Of a stretch of DNA of 64,000 nucleotides, positions 54,043-61,680 are shown piece by piece (position 1 is the stretch's first letter; each line of letters begins with the position of its first letter). The stretch is taken from positions 1,674,001 through 1,738,000 of the forward strand of contig NZ_SGXC01000001.1 of NCBI RefSeq assembly GCF_004216695.1, written 5' to 3'. This stretch comes from Pigmentiphaga kullae. GTDB taxonomy: Bacteria; Pseudomonadota; Gammaproteobacteria; Burkholderiales; Burkholderiaceae_B. Below the pieces are notes generated by a model that saw only the letters and a program-made list of their open reading frames with translations, ran no database searches and was not told the DNA's origin. A program made the translations under genes and the position numbers.

Positions 54043-54915
54043 ATGGATTTGTTGCCACAGTTCCTGGCCAACGGACTGGTGATCGGATCTTTCTACGCGC
54101 TGTCGGCGCTGGGGCTCACGCTTATCCTCGGCTTGATGCGGGTCGTCAACTTCGCCCATGGCGAGCTGTACATGCTGGGCGGCGTGCTGGGCTGGTGGGT
54201 GACCACCGCCCTGGGCCTGGACTTTCTGACGGGCCTGGCGCTGGTGGCGCTGATCATGGGCGTGTTCGGCTGGCTGGTCGACCGCGTGCTGATCGAGCGC
54301 ATCCGCGGACAGGGCGAAGAGCCGGGCATCCTGCTGACCATCGGCCTGTCCATCTTCCTGGCCAACACGGCGCTGCTGGTGGTGGGCACCGCGCCGCTGA
54401 AGGTGGCAGGGCCGGTCTCCAGCGGGCCGGTTTTCCTGGGGCCCATCGTGGTCACCAAGATCCGGCTGTTCGCCGTCGCGGTGTGCGCGGTGCTGATCGT
54501 GGCCGCCTATCTGCTGATCCAGAAGACCCGCCTGGGCCGCGCGATGCGGGCGACGTTCCAGGATCCGATGGCCGCGCAGCTGGCGGGCATCAAGACGGCG
54601 AACGTCTACGCCTGCACCTTCGCGCTGGGGACGGTCATCGCTTCGCTGGCGGGGATGCTGCTCGGGTCCATCTATTCGGCGCAGGTGTCGGTGGGCGGGC
54701 TGGTCAGCATGAAGGCCTTCGTGGTGGTGATCCTGGGCGGCATGGGCAGCTTCGCCGGCGCGATCGTCGGCGGACTGGTGCTGGGCGTGGCCGAGGCGCT
54801 CTGGGGCGGCTACGTCGCCACCGGCTGGGTCGACATCATCGGCTTCGTCATCGTCATCCTTACCCTGGTGTTCCGGCCCTACGGCCTGTTTTCCAAACGC
54901 GCCGAGAGAGCCTAG
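54043..54915 (+). CDS. livH: ABC importer permease, LivH family
   Basis: 290 residues with about eight hydrophobic segments. Conserved blocks: LANGLVIGSFYALSALGLTL, LGLMRVVNFAHGELYMLGG and the EAA-like loop ARATFQDPMAAQLAGIKTAN-type region (RAMRATFQDPMAAQLAGI). It forms the membrane channel with LivM. It starts 27 bp after livK; a repeat copy separates it from livM. Confidence 0.95.
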   Translation: MDLLPQFLANGLVIGSFYALSALGLTLILGLMRVVNFAHGELYMLGGVLGWWVTTALGLDFLTGLALVALIMGVFGWLVDRVLIERIRGQGEEPGILLTIGLSIFLANTALLVVGTAPLKVAGPVSSGPVFLGPIVVTKIRLFAVAVCAVLIVAAYLLIQKTRLGRAMRATFQDPMAAQLAGIKTANVYACTFALGTVIASLAGMLLGSIYSAQVSVGGLVSMKAFVVVILGGMGSFAGAIVGGLVLGVAEALWGGYVATGWVDIIGFVIVILTLVFRPYGLFSKRAERA

Positions 54916-54922
54916 ATGACGC

Positions 54923-55003
54923 CTCCCCCTACGCCCTTCGGGCGCCCCCAGGGGGGCGGCGCTGGCGGACCGGCAAAGCCGGATCCGCGGCGCCCTGGAT
55001 CGG
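54923..55003 (+). repeat. GC-rich interspersed repeat, copy 4
   Basis: CCCCCTACGCCCTTCGGGCG, then CCCCCAGGGGGGCGGC, GGCGGACCGGCAAAGCCGG and ATCCGCGGCGCCCTGGA. It lies between livH (stop 54915) and livM (ATG 55037), inside a single transcription unit, so it must be transcribed through. Confidence 0.85.
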
Positions 55004-55036
55004 GCAGGGCATTTGCATACGTCATGGGGAGTTGAG

Positions 55037-56110
55037 ATGCAGTTCGAACGTAACGCGATCTTGGTTGCGCTGCTGGTCGCAGGGCTGCTGCCGCTGGTGG
55101 TCCACGACCAGTACCTGCTGCACGTGGCCATCATGGTGCTGTTCTATGCCGTGCTGGCCACCAGCCTGAACCTGGTCGTGGGCTATGTGGGCGAGTTCTC
55201 GCTCGGCCATACGGCCTTTCTGGGCACGGGGGCCTATGCCGCGGCGCTGCTGTCCACCCAGCTGGGCTGGCCGATGTGGGCCACGATTCCCGCCGCCGGC
55301 GTGCTGGCGGCGGCCATGGGCCTGTTGATCGGCAGCATTACGCTGCGCCTGCAAGGGCCGTTCTTCGTCATCGTGACGCTGTCGTTCGCCGAGGTGCTGC
55401 GGCTGGTGGCGGACAACTGGGTCGCCTTCACCAACGGCCCCATGGGCATCGCCGGGGTGCCGCAGCCGGCGTGGCTGGCCCAGGCCGGCAACCTGGCGAC
55501 CAGGCAGTTCTTCTTCTACCTGGCCTGGGGCGTGCTGGCGGCGTCGCTCTACCTGGCGTACCGCTTCGTCTATTCCAATGCGGGGCGGGCCGCGGTGGCC
55601 GTGCGCGAGAACCGCTACGTCGCCCAGTCCATCGGCATCCGGCCGTTCCGCTACGCCATGCTGGCGTTCGTGCTGGGCGCTTTCCTGGCCGGCATGGCCG
55701 GGGGTTTCTATGCGCACTACATCTCGTTCGTCGGGCCCGAAGTGTTTCGCTTCGCCTTCATGGTCAGCATGATCATCATGGTGCTGGTGGGCGGCAAGGG
55801 CACCCTGGTCGGGCCGCTGATCGGCGCGCTGCTGGTGACCTTCCTGGAGGAATACCTGCGCGAGGCGAAGGAGCTGCGGCTGTCGCTGTTCGGCCTGGCG
55901 GTGATGGCCATCGTGCTGTTCCTGCCGCGCGGCCTGATGGGTTTCCTGACGACCCGCCGAGAGATGAGGACTCCCCCCTACGCGCTGTCGCGCGCCCCCC
56001 AGGGGGCGGCACCGGCGGACTGGCGGAGCCAGATCCGCTGTGCCCTGGGTCGGGGGGGCGCCATTCTATCCGGTGTAAGCGGCGCGTGGCGCCTTGGGAA
56101 ACCGAAATGA
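55037..56110 (+). CDS. livM: ABC importer permease, LivM family, with repeat-encoded C-terminal tail
   Basis: 357 residues from the ATG after GGGGAGTTGAG. About ten hydrophobic segments; family blocks ATSLNLVVGYVGEFSLGHTA and VALRENRYxAxSxGI-like VAVRENRYVAQSIGI. The conserved protein ends near residue 310 (LPRGLMGFLTTRREMR). The last ~45 residues (RTPPYALSRAPQGAAPADWR onward) are read from a copy of the interspersed repeat. The frame stays open through it and the stop overlaps the livG start (ATGA). The tail is soluble, probably cytoplasmic, and its effect is unknown. Confidence 0.92.
   Translation: MQFERNAILVALLVAGLLPLVVHDQYLLHVAIMVLFYAVLATSLNLVVGYVGEFSLGHTAFLGTGAYAAALLSTQLGWPMWATIPAAGVLAAAMGLLIGSITLRLQGPFFVIVTLSFAEVLRLVADNWVAFTNGPMGIAGVPQPAWLAQAGNLATRQFFFYLAWGVLAASLYLAYRFVYSNAGRAAVAVRENRYVAQSIGIRPFRYAMLAFVLGAFLAGMAGGFYAHYISFVGPEVFRFAFMVSMIIMVLVGGKGTLVGPLIGALLVTFLEEYLREAKELRLSLFGLAVMAIVLFLPRGLMGFLTTRREMRTPPYALSRAPQGAAPADWRSQIRCALGRGGAILSGVSGAWRLGKPK
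55972..56052 (+). repeat. GC-rich interspersed repeat, copy 5 (inside the livM reading frame)
   Basis: CCCCCCTACGCGCTGTCGCG, CCCCCCAGGGGGCGGC, GGCGGACTGGCGGAGCCAG and ATCCGCTGTGCCCTGGG. The second hairpin carries a compensatory pair of changes (ACTGGC...GCCAGA instead of ACCGGC...GCCGGA), which keeps the stem and suggests selection for RNA structure. It is translated as the livM C-terminus. Confidence 0.85.
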
Positions 56111-56904
56111 CAACTGTGCATGCAATTGGCCACGCCCCCATGCTGGACGTGCGCGGGCTGTGCAAGACCTTCGGCGGCATCAAGGCGGTCAAGGACATCA
56201 GCTTCCAGGTCGGGGCCGGCGAGATCGTCGGCCTGATCGGGCCCAACGGCGCCGGCAAGACGACCTGCTTCAACCTGATCACCGGGTTCTACGCGCCCAC
56301 CTCGGGCGAGGTCCACGTCAAGGGCGAGAACCTGACCGGCGCCAAGCCCTACCAGATGGCCAGGAAGGGCATCGTCCGCAGCTTCCAGAAGACGAACATC
56401 CTGAAGTCGCTGTCGGTGTTCGAGAACATCCTGGCCGGCCATTACCTGAGCGCCCGCCAGGGCCTGCTGCGGACCTTCTTCCCGGGCCGCGCGGTCCGTG
56501 CCGCCGAGCGCGCCGTGCGCGAGGAGGCCGAGCGCATCGTCCACATCATGGGGCTGGGCGAGCGCATGAACGCGCCGGCCTACCTGCTGTCCTGCGGCGA
56601 ACTGCGCCTGCTGGAGGTCGGCCTGGCGCTGGCGGCCAGGCCGGACATCCTGATGCTGGACGAGCCGGCCGCGGGCCTGAACAGCCAGGAGGCCATGGAA
56701 CTGGGGCGCATCCTGAAAAGGCTGCGCGGCACGCAGGTGCAGTCCATCCTGATCGTCGAGCACAACATGGGGCTGGTCATGAGCGTATCGGACCGCGTGG
56801 TCGTCATGCACTTCGGCGAGAAACTGGCCGAGGGCGTGCCGGCGGACGTGCAGCGCGACCCGCGCGTGATCGAGGCCTATCTTGGGGGAGGGCGGGCGGC
56901 ATGA
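56107..56904 (+). CDS. livG: ABC importer ATPase, LivG family
   Basis: 265 residues. Walker [12 protein letters not shown], Walker B DILMLDEPAAGLN, switch His in VEHNMGLVMSVSDR. The C-loop reads LLSCGELRLLEVGLAL; LSCGE is an unusual form of the LSGGQ-type signature, with Cys at the third position. The QxTNIL-like block FQKTNILKSLSVFENI is typical of LivG. Start overlaps the livM stop and the stop overlaps the livF start, each as ATGA, so three subunits are tightly coupled. Confidence 0.95.
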   Translation: MTTVHAIGHAPMLDVRGLCKTFGGIKAVKDISFQVGAGEIVGLIGPNGAGKTTCFNLITGFYAPTSGEVHVKGENLTGAKPYQMARKGIVRSFQKTNILKSLSVFENILAGHYLSARQGLLRTFFPGRAVRAAERAVREEAERIVHIMGLGERMNAPAYLLSCGELRLLEVGLALAARPDILMLDEPAAGLNSQEAMELGRILKRLRGTQVQSILIVEHNMGLVMSVSDRVVVMHFGEKLAEGVPADVQRDPRVIEAYLGGGRAA

Positions 56905-57635
56905 GCACCGTTCAGGCTGCAACCGCTCCGCTGCTGGAGCTGGACAATCTTCACGTCGGTTATGGCAAGACCGCCGCGCTGCATGGCGTGAGCCTGCGCG
57001 TGCAGCCGGGCGAGACCGTGGCGCTGATCGGCGCCAACGGGGCGGGCAAGAGCACGACGCTGCGCGCCATTTCAGGCCTGCTCAAGCCCACGCGCGGCAG
57101 CATCCGCTTCAACGGGCGCGACATCGGCGGCATGGCGCCGGACCGCATCGTCGGGCTGGGCATCGCCCAGAGCCCGGAAGAGCGCCATGTCTGGCCCTCG
57201 ATGACGGTCTATGAAAACCTCGTGCTGGGCGCCTATCTGTGCCGTTCGCAGGCCACGGTGCAGCAGCGCGTGGCCAAGGTGTACGAACGTTTTCCGCGGC
57301 TCAAGGAGCGCCACCAGCAGCTGGCCGGCACGCTCAGCGGCGGCGAACAGCAGATGCTGGCGATCGGCCGGGCCCTGATGTCCGAGCCCGTGCTGCTGCT
57401 TCTGGACGAACCCAGTCTGGGGCTCAGCCCCAAGATGGCCGACGAGGTGTTCGACGTGGTGCGCGAGATCAGCCGGCAGGGCGTGACCGTTCTCCTGGTC
57501 GAGCAGAACGTGCACAACGCGCTGACCGCCGCGTCGCGCGCCTATGTGTTCGAGACCGGCCGGGTCGTGGCCGAGCGGGAGTCCGCCGGCCTGCTGGGGG
57601 ACCCGGAACTGTTGACCGCCTATCTCGGCGGCTAG
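56901..57635 (+). CDS. livF: ABC importer ATPase, LivF family
   Basis: 244 residues. Walker A IGANGAGKST, signature LSGGEQQMLAIGRAL, Walker B LLLLDEPSLGLSP, switch region VEQNVHNAL. GIAQSPEERHVWPSMTVYEN is the characteristic LivF block. Normal C-loop in contrast to its LivG partner. It completes the importer; a weak hairpin (GTGGGAC-CAAA-GTCCCGC, about 57641-57658) follows and then the control region of the monooxygenase gene. Confidence 0.96.
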   Translation: MSTVQAATAPLLELDNLHVGYGKTAALHGVSLRVQPGETVALIGANGAGKSTTLRAISGLLKPTRGSIRFNGRDIGGMAPDRIVGLGIAQSPEERHVWPSMTVYENLVLGAYLCRSQATVQQRVAKVYERFPRLKERHQQLAGTLSGGEQQMLAIGRALMSEPVLLLLDEPSLGLSPKMADEVFDVVREISRQGVTVLLVEQNVHNALTAASRAYVFETGRVVAERESAGLLGDPELLTAYLGG

Positions 57636-57664
57636 GCCGGGTGGGACCAAAGTCCCGCTCAAGC

Positions 57665-57690
57665 AATTATTAATTTTCTGTTTAATTATT
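57665..57690. promoter_or_regulatory. AT-rich dyad upstream of the monooxygenase gene, candidate TetR operator
   Basis: AATTATTAA (57665-57673) and TTAATTATT (57682-57690) form an inverted repeat matching at 8 of 9 positions with an 8-base spacer. The string CTGTTTAATTA is shared almost exactly with the livK site (TTGTTTAATTA). It stands out in otherwise GC-rich sequence, 53 bp before the ATG. Confidence 0.55.
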
Positions 57691-57742
57691 TTCTGGGAGC
57701 CGGCAAGCCGCCTGTTCCCGCAGGAAGGAAAGGAGAAGCCGT

Positions 57743-58969
57743 ATGAGTCGTCCTTTGCGCGTAGGCATCGTGGGTGGCGGGATCGGGGGCGTGGCGCTGT
57801 CGCGCGCCTTGACGCTGCGCGGCATCGAGAATCATGTGTTCGAGCGGGCGTCGGCGTTCGGCGAAGTCGGCGCCGGCGTGCAGGTCACGCCCAACGCCGT
57901 CAAGGTCCTCAAGGCGCTGGGCCTGGGCGACGACCTGAAGCGGGTGGGTTTTCTGCCGCAGGCCATGGTCGGGCGCAACTGGCGCTCGGGGCGCGAGCTG
58001 TTCCGCACGCCGTTGAAGGAAAGCTGCCCGCAGATCTATGGCGCCGAGTTCTATCACGTCCATCGCGCCGACCTGCACGCCATCCTGTCGCAGCACCTGG
58101 CCGACGGCAAGGGCGCGACGCTGGGGACCCACTGCACCGGCGTGCGCACCGAAGGCGAGATGGCGGTGGCCACCCTGAGCGACGGCAGCGAATACGAGGC
58201 CGACCTGATCGTGGGCGCCGACGGCGTGCGCTCGGTGGTGCGCGACGCCCTGTTCGGCACGGAGTCGGCGCAGTTCACCGGCCACATGTGCTGGCGGGCC
58301 CTGGTGCCGGTCGACCGCCATCCGCTGAAGTTCGTCAGCCCGGATGCGGCCTTCTGGATGGGGCCGCACGGCCACCTGGTCACCTATTACGTCAATGGCG
58401 GCGCGGCGGTGAACATCGTGGCCGTGAACGAATCGCGCAACTGGGTGGAGGAATCCTGGAACGTGCGCAGCAGCCGGGAAGAACTCACCAAGGCTTATGA
58501 AGGCTGGCATCCCGACGTGATCGAACTGTTCAGCCGGACCCAGGACGTCTACAAGTGGGGGCTGTTCGACCGTGACCCGATGCCGGCCTGGTCCAAGGGC
58601 CGCGTCACGCTGCTGGGCGACGCGGCGCATCCCATGTTGCCCTTCCTGTCGCAGGGCGCGGCCATGGCCATCGAGGACGGCTACGTGCTGGGCGCGGCGC
58701 TGGAGCACTACGGCCGCGACATCGGCGCGGCGCTGCAGGCCTACGAGGCCGAGCGCCGGCCGCGCACCAGCCGCGTGCAACTGGAAGCCCGCGAGCGCGG
58801 CAAGACCTATCACCTGCCGTCGCCGTGGGCGCAGTTCAAGCGCGACCTGCTGTACCGGTGGCGCGAACTGATCAACCCCAATGCCGTGGGCATCCAGGCC
58901 AATTGGGTCTACATCTACGACGCGACCACGTGCGCGCAGCGCTTCGGCCGGCAGGCGCTGGCGGCGTGA
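57743..58969 (+). CDS. FAD-dependent aromatic monooxygenase; likely hydroxypyridine-carboxylate hydroxylase
   Basis: 408 residues, group A flavin monooxygenase. GxGxxG at 8-16 (VGIVGGGIGG), the DG fingerprint LIVGADGVRSVVRD, and the GD motif RVTLLGDAAHPMLPFLSQGA. It resembles 3-hydroxybenzoate 6-hydroxylase/salicylate hydroxylase-type enzymes more than classical NicC. Immediately followed (16 bp) by nicD- and nicX-like genes, it probably makes 2,5-dihydroxypyridine by decarboxylating hydroxylation, either of 6-hydroxynicotinate (NicC role) or 5-hydroxypicolinate (HpaM role). Sequence alone does not decide. ATG follows AAGGAGAAGCCGT. Confidence 0.85.
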   Translation: MSRPLRVGIVGGGIGGVALSRALTLRGIENHVFERASAFGEVGAGVQVTPNAVKVLKALGLGDDLKRVGFLPQAMVGRNWRSGRELFRTPLKESCPQIYGAEFYHVHRADLHAILSQHLADGKGATLGTHCTGVRTEGEMAVATLSDGSEYEADLIVGADGVRSVVRDALFGTESAQFTGHMCWRALVPVDRHPLKFVSPDAAFWMGPHGHLVTYYVNGGAAVNIVAVNESRNWVEESWNVRSSREELTKAYEGWHPDVIELFSRTQDVYKWGLFDRDPMPAWSKGRVTLLGDAAHPMLPFLSQGAAMAIEDGYVLGAALEHYGRDIGAALQAYEAERRPRTSRVQLEARERGKTYHLPSPWAQFKRDLLYRWRELINPNAVGIQANWVYIYDATTCAQRFGRQALAA

Positions 58970-58985
58970 CGGGCGGAGAGCATCC

Positions 58986-59810
58986 ATGACATCCCACGAT
59001 TGCGCAAGCAGCACGTTTCTATACGGCGCCAACGTGCGCGCCAACGGCATACGCCAGCATTACCTGCGCTTCGGCGGCAAGGGCCGCCCCCTGGTGCTGG
59101 TGCCCGGCATTACCAGCCCCGCGGTGACCTGGGCCTTCGTGGCCGAACGGCTGGGGCGGCAGTTCGATACCTACGTGCTCGACGTCCGCGGGCGTGGTTT
59201 GTCCGAGACCGCGCCGGGCATGGACTACAGCCTGGAGGCCTGCGCGGCCGACGTGGGCGCCTTTGCCCAGGCGCTGGGCCTGGAGGATTACTTCCTGGTC
59301 GGGCATTCCATGGGGGCGCGTATCGGCGCCATCGTGGCGGCGCATCACGCGCAAGGGCTCGCGCGTCTGGTCATGGTGGACCCGCCCGTGTCGGGGCCGG
59401 GCCGCCGGCCTTATCCGGCCAGGCTCGACTGGTACGTGGACTCCATCCGGCTCATGCGCGCGGGCGCGGACTGGGAACAGCTCAAGCCGTTCTCGCCCAC
59501 CTGGACCGAGGCGCAGCTGCGGCTGCGGGCCGAATGGCTGCACACCTGCGATGAGGACGCCATCGTGTGCGCCTACCACGCCTTCGGCACGCACGACATG
59601 CATGCCGACCTACCGGCGGTCGCGGTGCCCGCGCTCTTGATGGTCGCGGGCAAGGGCGGCGTCATCGAGGCGGCCGACATCGACGAGATCCGAAGGCTCG
59701 TGCCCCGGCTGGAAGTGCGCACCGTGCAGCAGGCCGGACACATGATCCCCTGGGACGACGAGGAAGGTTTCTTCCAGGGCTTCGGCACCTTTCTGGGAAC
59801 CCCTCTTTAG
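58986..59810 (+). CDS. nicD: N-formylmaleamate deformylase (NicD-like alpha/beta hydrolase)
   Basis: 274 residues. Alpha/beta-hydrolase nucleophile Ser108 in VGHSMGAR; the acid is probably in VMVDPPVSGPGRR and the histidine in QQAGHMIPWD. The opening FLYGANVRANGIRQHYLRFG, then LVPGITSPAVTWAFVAERLG and TYVLDVRGRGLS, agrees with NicD as I know it from Pseudomonas nicotinate degradation. NicD turns N-formylmaleamate into maleamate and formate in the cytoplasm. 14 bp separate it from the nicX-like gene, which makes its substrate. Confidence 0.88.
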   Translation: MTSHDCASSTFLYGANVRANGIRQHYLRFGGKGRPLVLVPGITSPAVTWAFVAERLGRQFDTYVLDVRGRGLSETAPGMDYSLEACAADVGAFAQALGLEDYFLVGHSMGARIGAIVAAHHAQGLARLVMVDPPVSGPGRRPYPARLDWYVDSIRLMRAGADWEQLKPFSPTWTEAQLRLRAEWLHTCDEDAIVCAYHAFGTHDMHADLPAVAVPALLMVAGKGGVIEAADIDEIRRLVPRLEVRTVQQAGHMIPWDDEEGFFQGFGTFLGTPL

Positions 59811-59823
59811 CAAGGAGCAGACC

Positions 59824-60870
59824 ATGGCTGTCAGCGATTCCGATTTGATCCGGGCATGGACCCAGGTCCTGACGCTGTCGCGCCTGAAGCGCGGCGACAC
59901 CGTCACGGTGTTGACCACCGAAGGCGTGACTCATCCCCAGACGCTGCGCTGCGCGGTGACGGCGGCCGGGCTGCTGGGGGCGCGCGTGAACCGGCTCGAC
60001 CTGGCGCCGGTCAATGGCGAGAAATCGCTCAGCCGCGATTCGCTGGCCTATCTGGGTACCACGCCCCTGAGCGGCAACCGCGCGGCCATCGCCGCGCTCA
60101 AGGCCAGCGACCTCGTGGTCGACCTGATGACGCTGCTCTTCTCGCCCGAGCAGCACGACATCCTGCAAGGCGGTGGCAAGATCCTGCTGGCCGTCGAGCC
60201 GCCCGAGATCCTGCTGCGCATGGTGCCCACCGAGGCCGACCGCGCGCGCGTGCTGGCCTGCGGGGCGCTGCTGGAAAACGCGCGCGAGATGCGGGTGACG
60301 TCGGCGGCGGGCACCGACCTGGTGTGCCCGCTGGGAGAGTTCCCGGTGGTCAAGGAATACGGTTTCGTCGACGAGCCGGGCCGCTGGGACCACTGGCCCA
60401 GCGGCTTCGCGCTGACCTGGCCGAACGAGCGGGCCACGCGCGGCCGCATCGTGGTGGACAAGGGCGACATCCTGTTGCCGATGAAGTCGTACGTGAACGA
60501 TCCCATTGTGATGGAGGTCAAGGACGGCTACGTCACGTCCATCGAGGGCGGGATGGACGCCGAACTGCTTCGCGACTACATGGAGTCCTTCGGCGATCCG
60601 GAAGCCTACGCCATGTCGCACATAGGCTGGGGGGCGCAGAACCGCGCGCGCTGGTCCACGCTGGGCCTGTACGACCGCGAGGCCACGATAGGCATGGACG
60701 CGCGCGCCTATGCCGGCAATTTCCTGTTCTCGCTCGGCCCCAACAACGAGGTGGGCGGGTCCCGCAGCACCGCCTGCCACATGGACATCCCGCTGCGCCG
60801 CTGCACGGTGTCGCTGGACGGCAGCGAGGTGGTGATCGATGGTCGGCTGATCGAGGAACGGCTGGCCTAG
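59824..60870 (+). CDS. nicX: 2,5-dihydroxypyridine 5,6-dioxygenase (NicX-like)
   Basis: 348 residues, about the length of Pseudomonas NicX. The iron ligands map to His266 (MSHIGWG), His319 and Asp321 (TACHMDIPLR), one position off the known His265/His318/Asp320. Strong shared blocks: ILLAVEPPEILLRMVPTEAD, EYGFVDEPGRWDHWPSGFAL and NFLFSLGPNNEVGG. It opens the 2,5-dihydroxypyridine ring to N-formylmaleamate, which the upstream NicD-like enzyme deformylates. It closes the operon and is convergent with the tetR gene. Maleamate amidase (NicF) and maleate isomerase (NicE) genes are not in the window. Confidence 0.92.
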   Translation: MAVSDSDLIRAWTQVLTLSRLKRGDTVTVLTTEGVTHPQTLRCAVTAAGLLGARVNRLDLAPVNGEKSLSRDSLAYLGTTPLSGNRAAIAALKASDLVVDLMTLLFSPEQHDILQGGGKILLAVEPPEILLRMVPTEADRARVLACGALLENAREMRVTSAAGTDLVCPLGEFPVVKEYGFVDEPGRWDHWPSGFALTWPNERATRGRIVVDKGDILLPMKSYVNDPIVMEVKDGYVTSIEGGMDAELLRDYMESFGDPEAYAMSHIGWGAQNRARWSTLGLYDREATIGMDARAYAGNFLFSLGPNNEVGGSRSTACHMDIPLRRCTVSLDGSEVVIDGRLIEERLA

Positions 60871-60908
60871 GCTGCGCGCATCCTGGGGCCGGGGCGGGAG
60901 CCCCGGCT

Positions 60909-61610
60909 TCAGGGCGCCTGCATGCCGCCGGTCACGAAGCGGGTGACCTGGTCGATCAGGCTGTCGGTATCGTCCGGATCGTACAGGCCCGCGGGCGCCA
61001 TTTCTTCCATGCGGTGGGTATCCGAGAACGCATAGAGATACGTGCCCACCATCAGGGTGACGCGCCAGTACGCGTCCAGTTCGGGCAGGTTGGGCAGGGC
61101 CTTGCGCACCGCTTCCACATAGAGCCGCGTGGAGTTGCCGTAGGCGTCGGTCCGCAGCTTGTAGGAAATCTGCGGCGGTTCGGTGTGCAGGCGGGCCTGC
61201 AGGCGCAGGAACGACCGGCCCTCGGGCGTCGAGCGGAAGGCCAGCGTCGGCATCAGGAAGGCCTGCACGACGTCGCGCACCTTGGGGCGGCCGGGCTTGG
61301 CCTGTAGCTGCGCCAGGTTCTCCAGGCGCTGCTGCGAGATGATCTGGCTGCGGCGCATGAACACGGCTTCGTACAGGCCGTACTTCGAACCGAAGTAGTA
61401 GTTGATCAGCGCCTGCGTGACCTTGGCCTGGTCGGCGATCTCGCGCAGCGTGGTGCCCGCGTAGCCCAGGTTGGAGAAGAGTTCTTCCGCTGCATCGAGT
61501 ATGTCGTCCCGGACGACGCTGGTGCCCTCGGGCCGGCCGGGGCCCTTCTGTCCGGCCTTGCGCCTGGTTTGGGCTGCGGGGGTGCCCCGGCGGCCGCTGA
61601 CCAATTTCAT
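60909..61610 (-). CDS. TetR-family transcriptional regulator
   Basis: 233 residues. After a basic, disordered N-terminus (about 1-30) the TetR helix-turn-helix lies at about 35-80 (DDILDAAEELFSNLGYAGTT, then LREIADQAKVTQALINYYFG). The C-terminal domain is ligand-binding and dimerising. It is convergent with nicX. An AT-rich element like those before livK and the monooxygenase gene lies directly upstream of its start, so it probably controls all three units. Other nic regulators are MarR (NicR) and TetR (NicS) types; correspondence is not established. Confidence 0.92.
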   Translation of the reverse strand: MKLVSGRRGTPAAQTRRKAGQKGPGRPEGTSVVRDDILDAAEELFSNLGYAGTTLREIADQAKVTQALINYYFGSKYGLYEAVFMRRSQIISQQRLENLAQLQAKPGRPKVRDVVQAFLMPTLAFRSTPEGRSFLRLQARLHTEPPQISYKLRTDAYGNSTRLYVEAVRKALPNLPELDAYWRVTLMVGTYLYAFSDTHRMEEMAPAGLYDPDDTDSLIDQVTRFVTGGMQAP

Positions 61611-61616
61611 AAGCGG

Positions 61617-61629
61617 TTAATTAATTATT
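61617..61629. promoter_or_regulatory. AT-rich element before tetR, related to the livK and monooxygenase sites
   Basis: TTAATTAATTATT lies 7 bases upstream of the tetR ATG on the minus strand. It shares the TTAATTAAT/TTAATTATT core of the other two sites but shows only a partial dyad. Binding here would block the ribosome-site/promoter end and give autoregulation. Confidence 0.4.
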
Positions 61630-61680
61630 GGCTGCGAAGCCTCCATGCTAAGGCTTTTCACGGGCGCGGGCTATGTTCCG

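Noticed and set aside
57743-58969. A firm assignment of the flavin monooxygenase as NicC
   Set aside because: The conserved blocks fit 3-hydroxybenzoate/salicylate-type enzymes at least as well, so no gene symbol was given.
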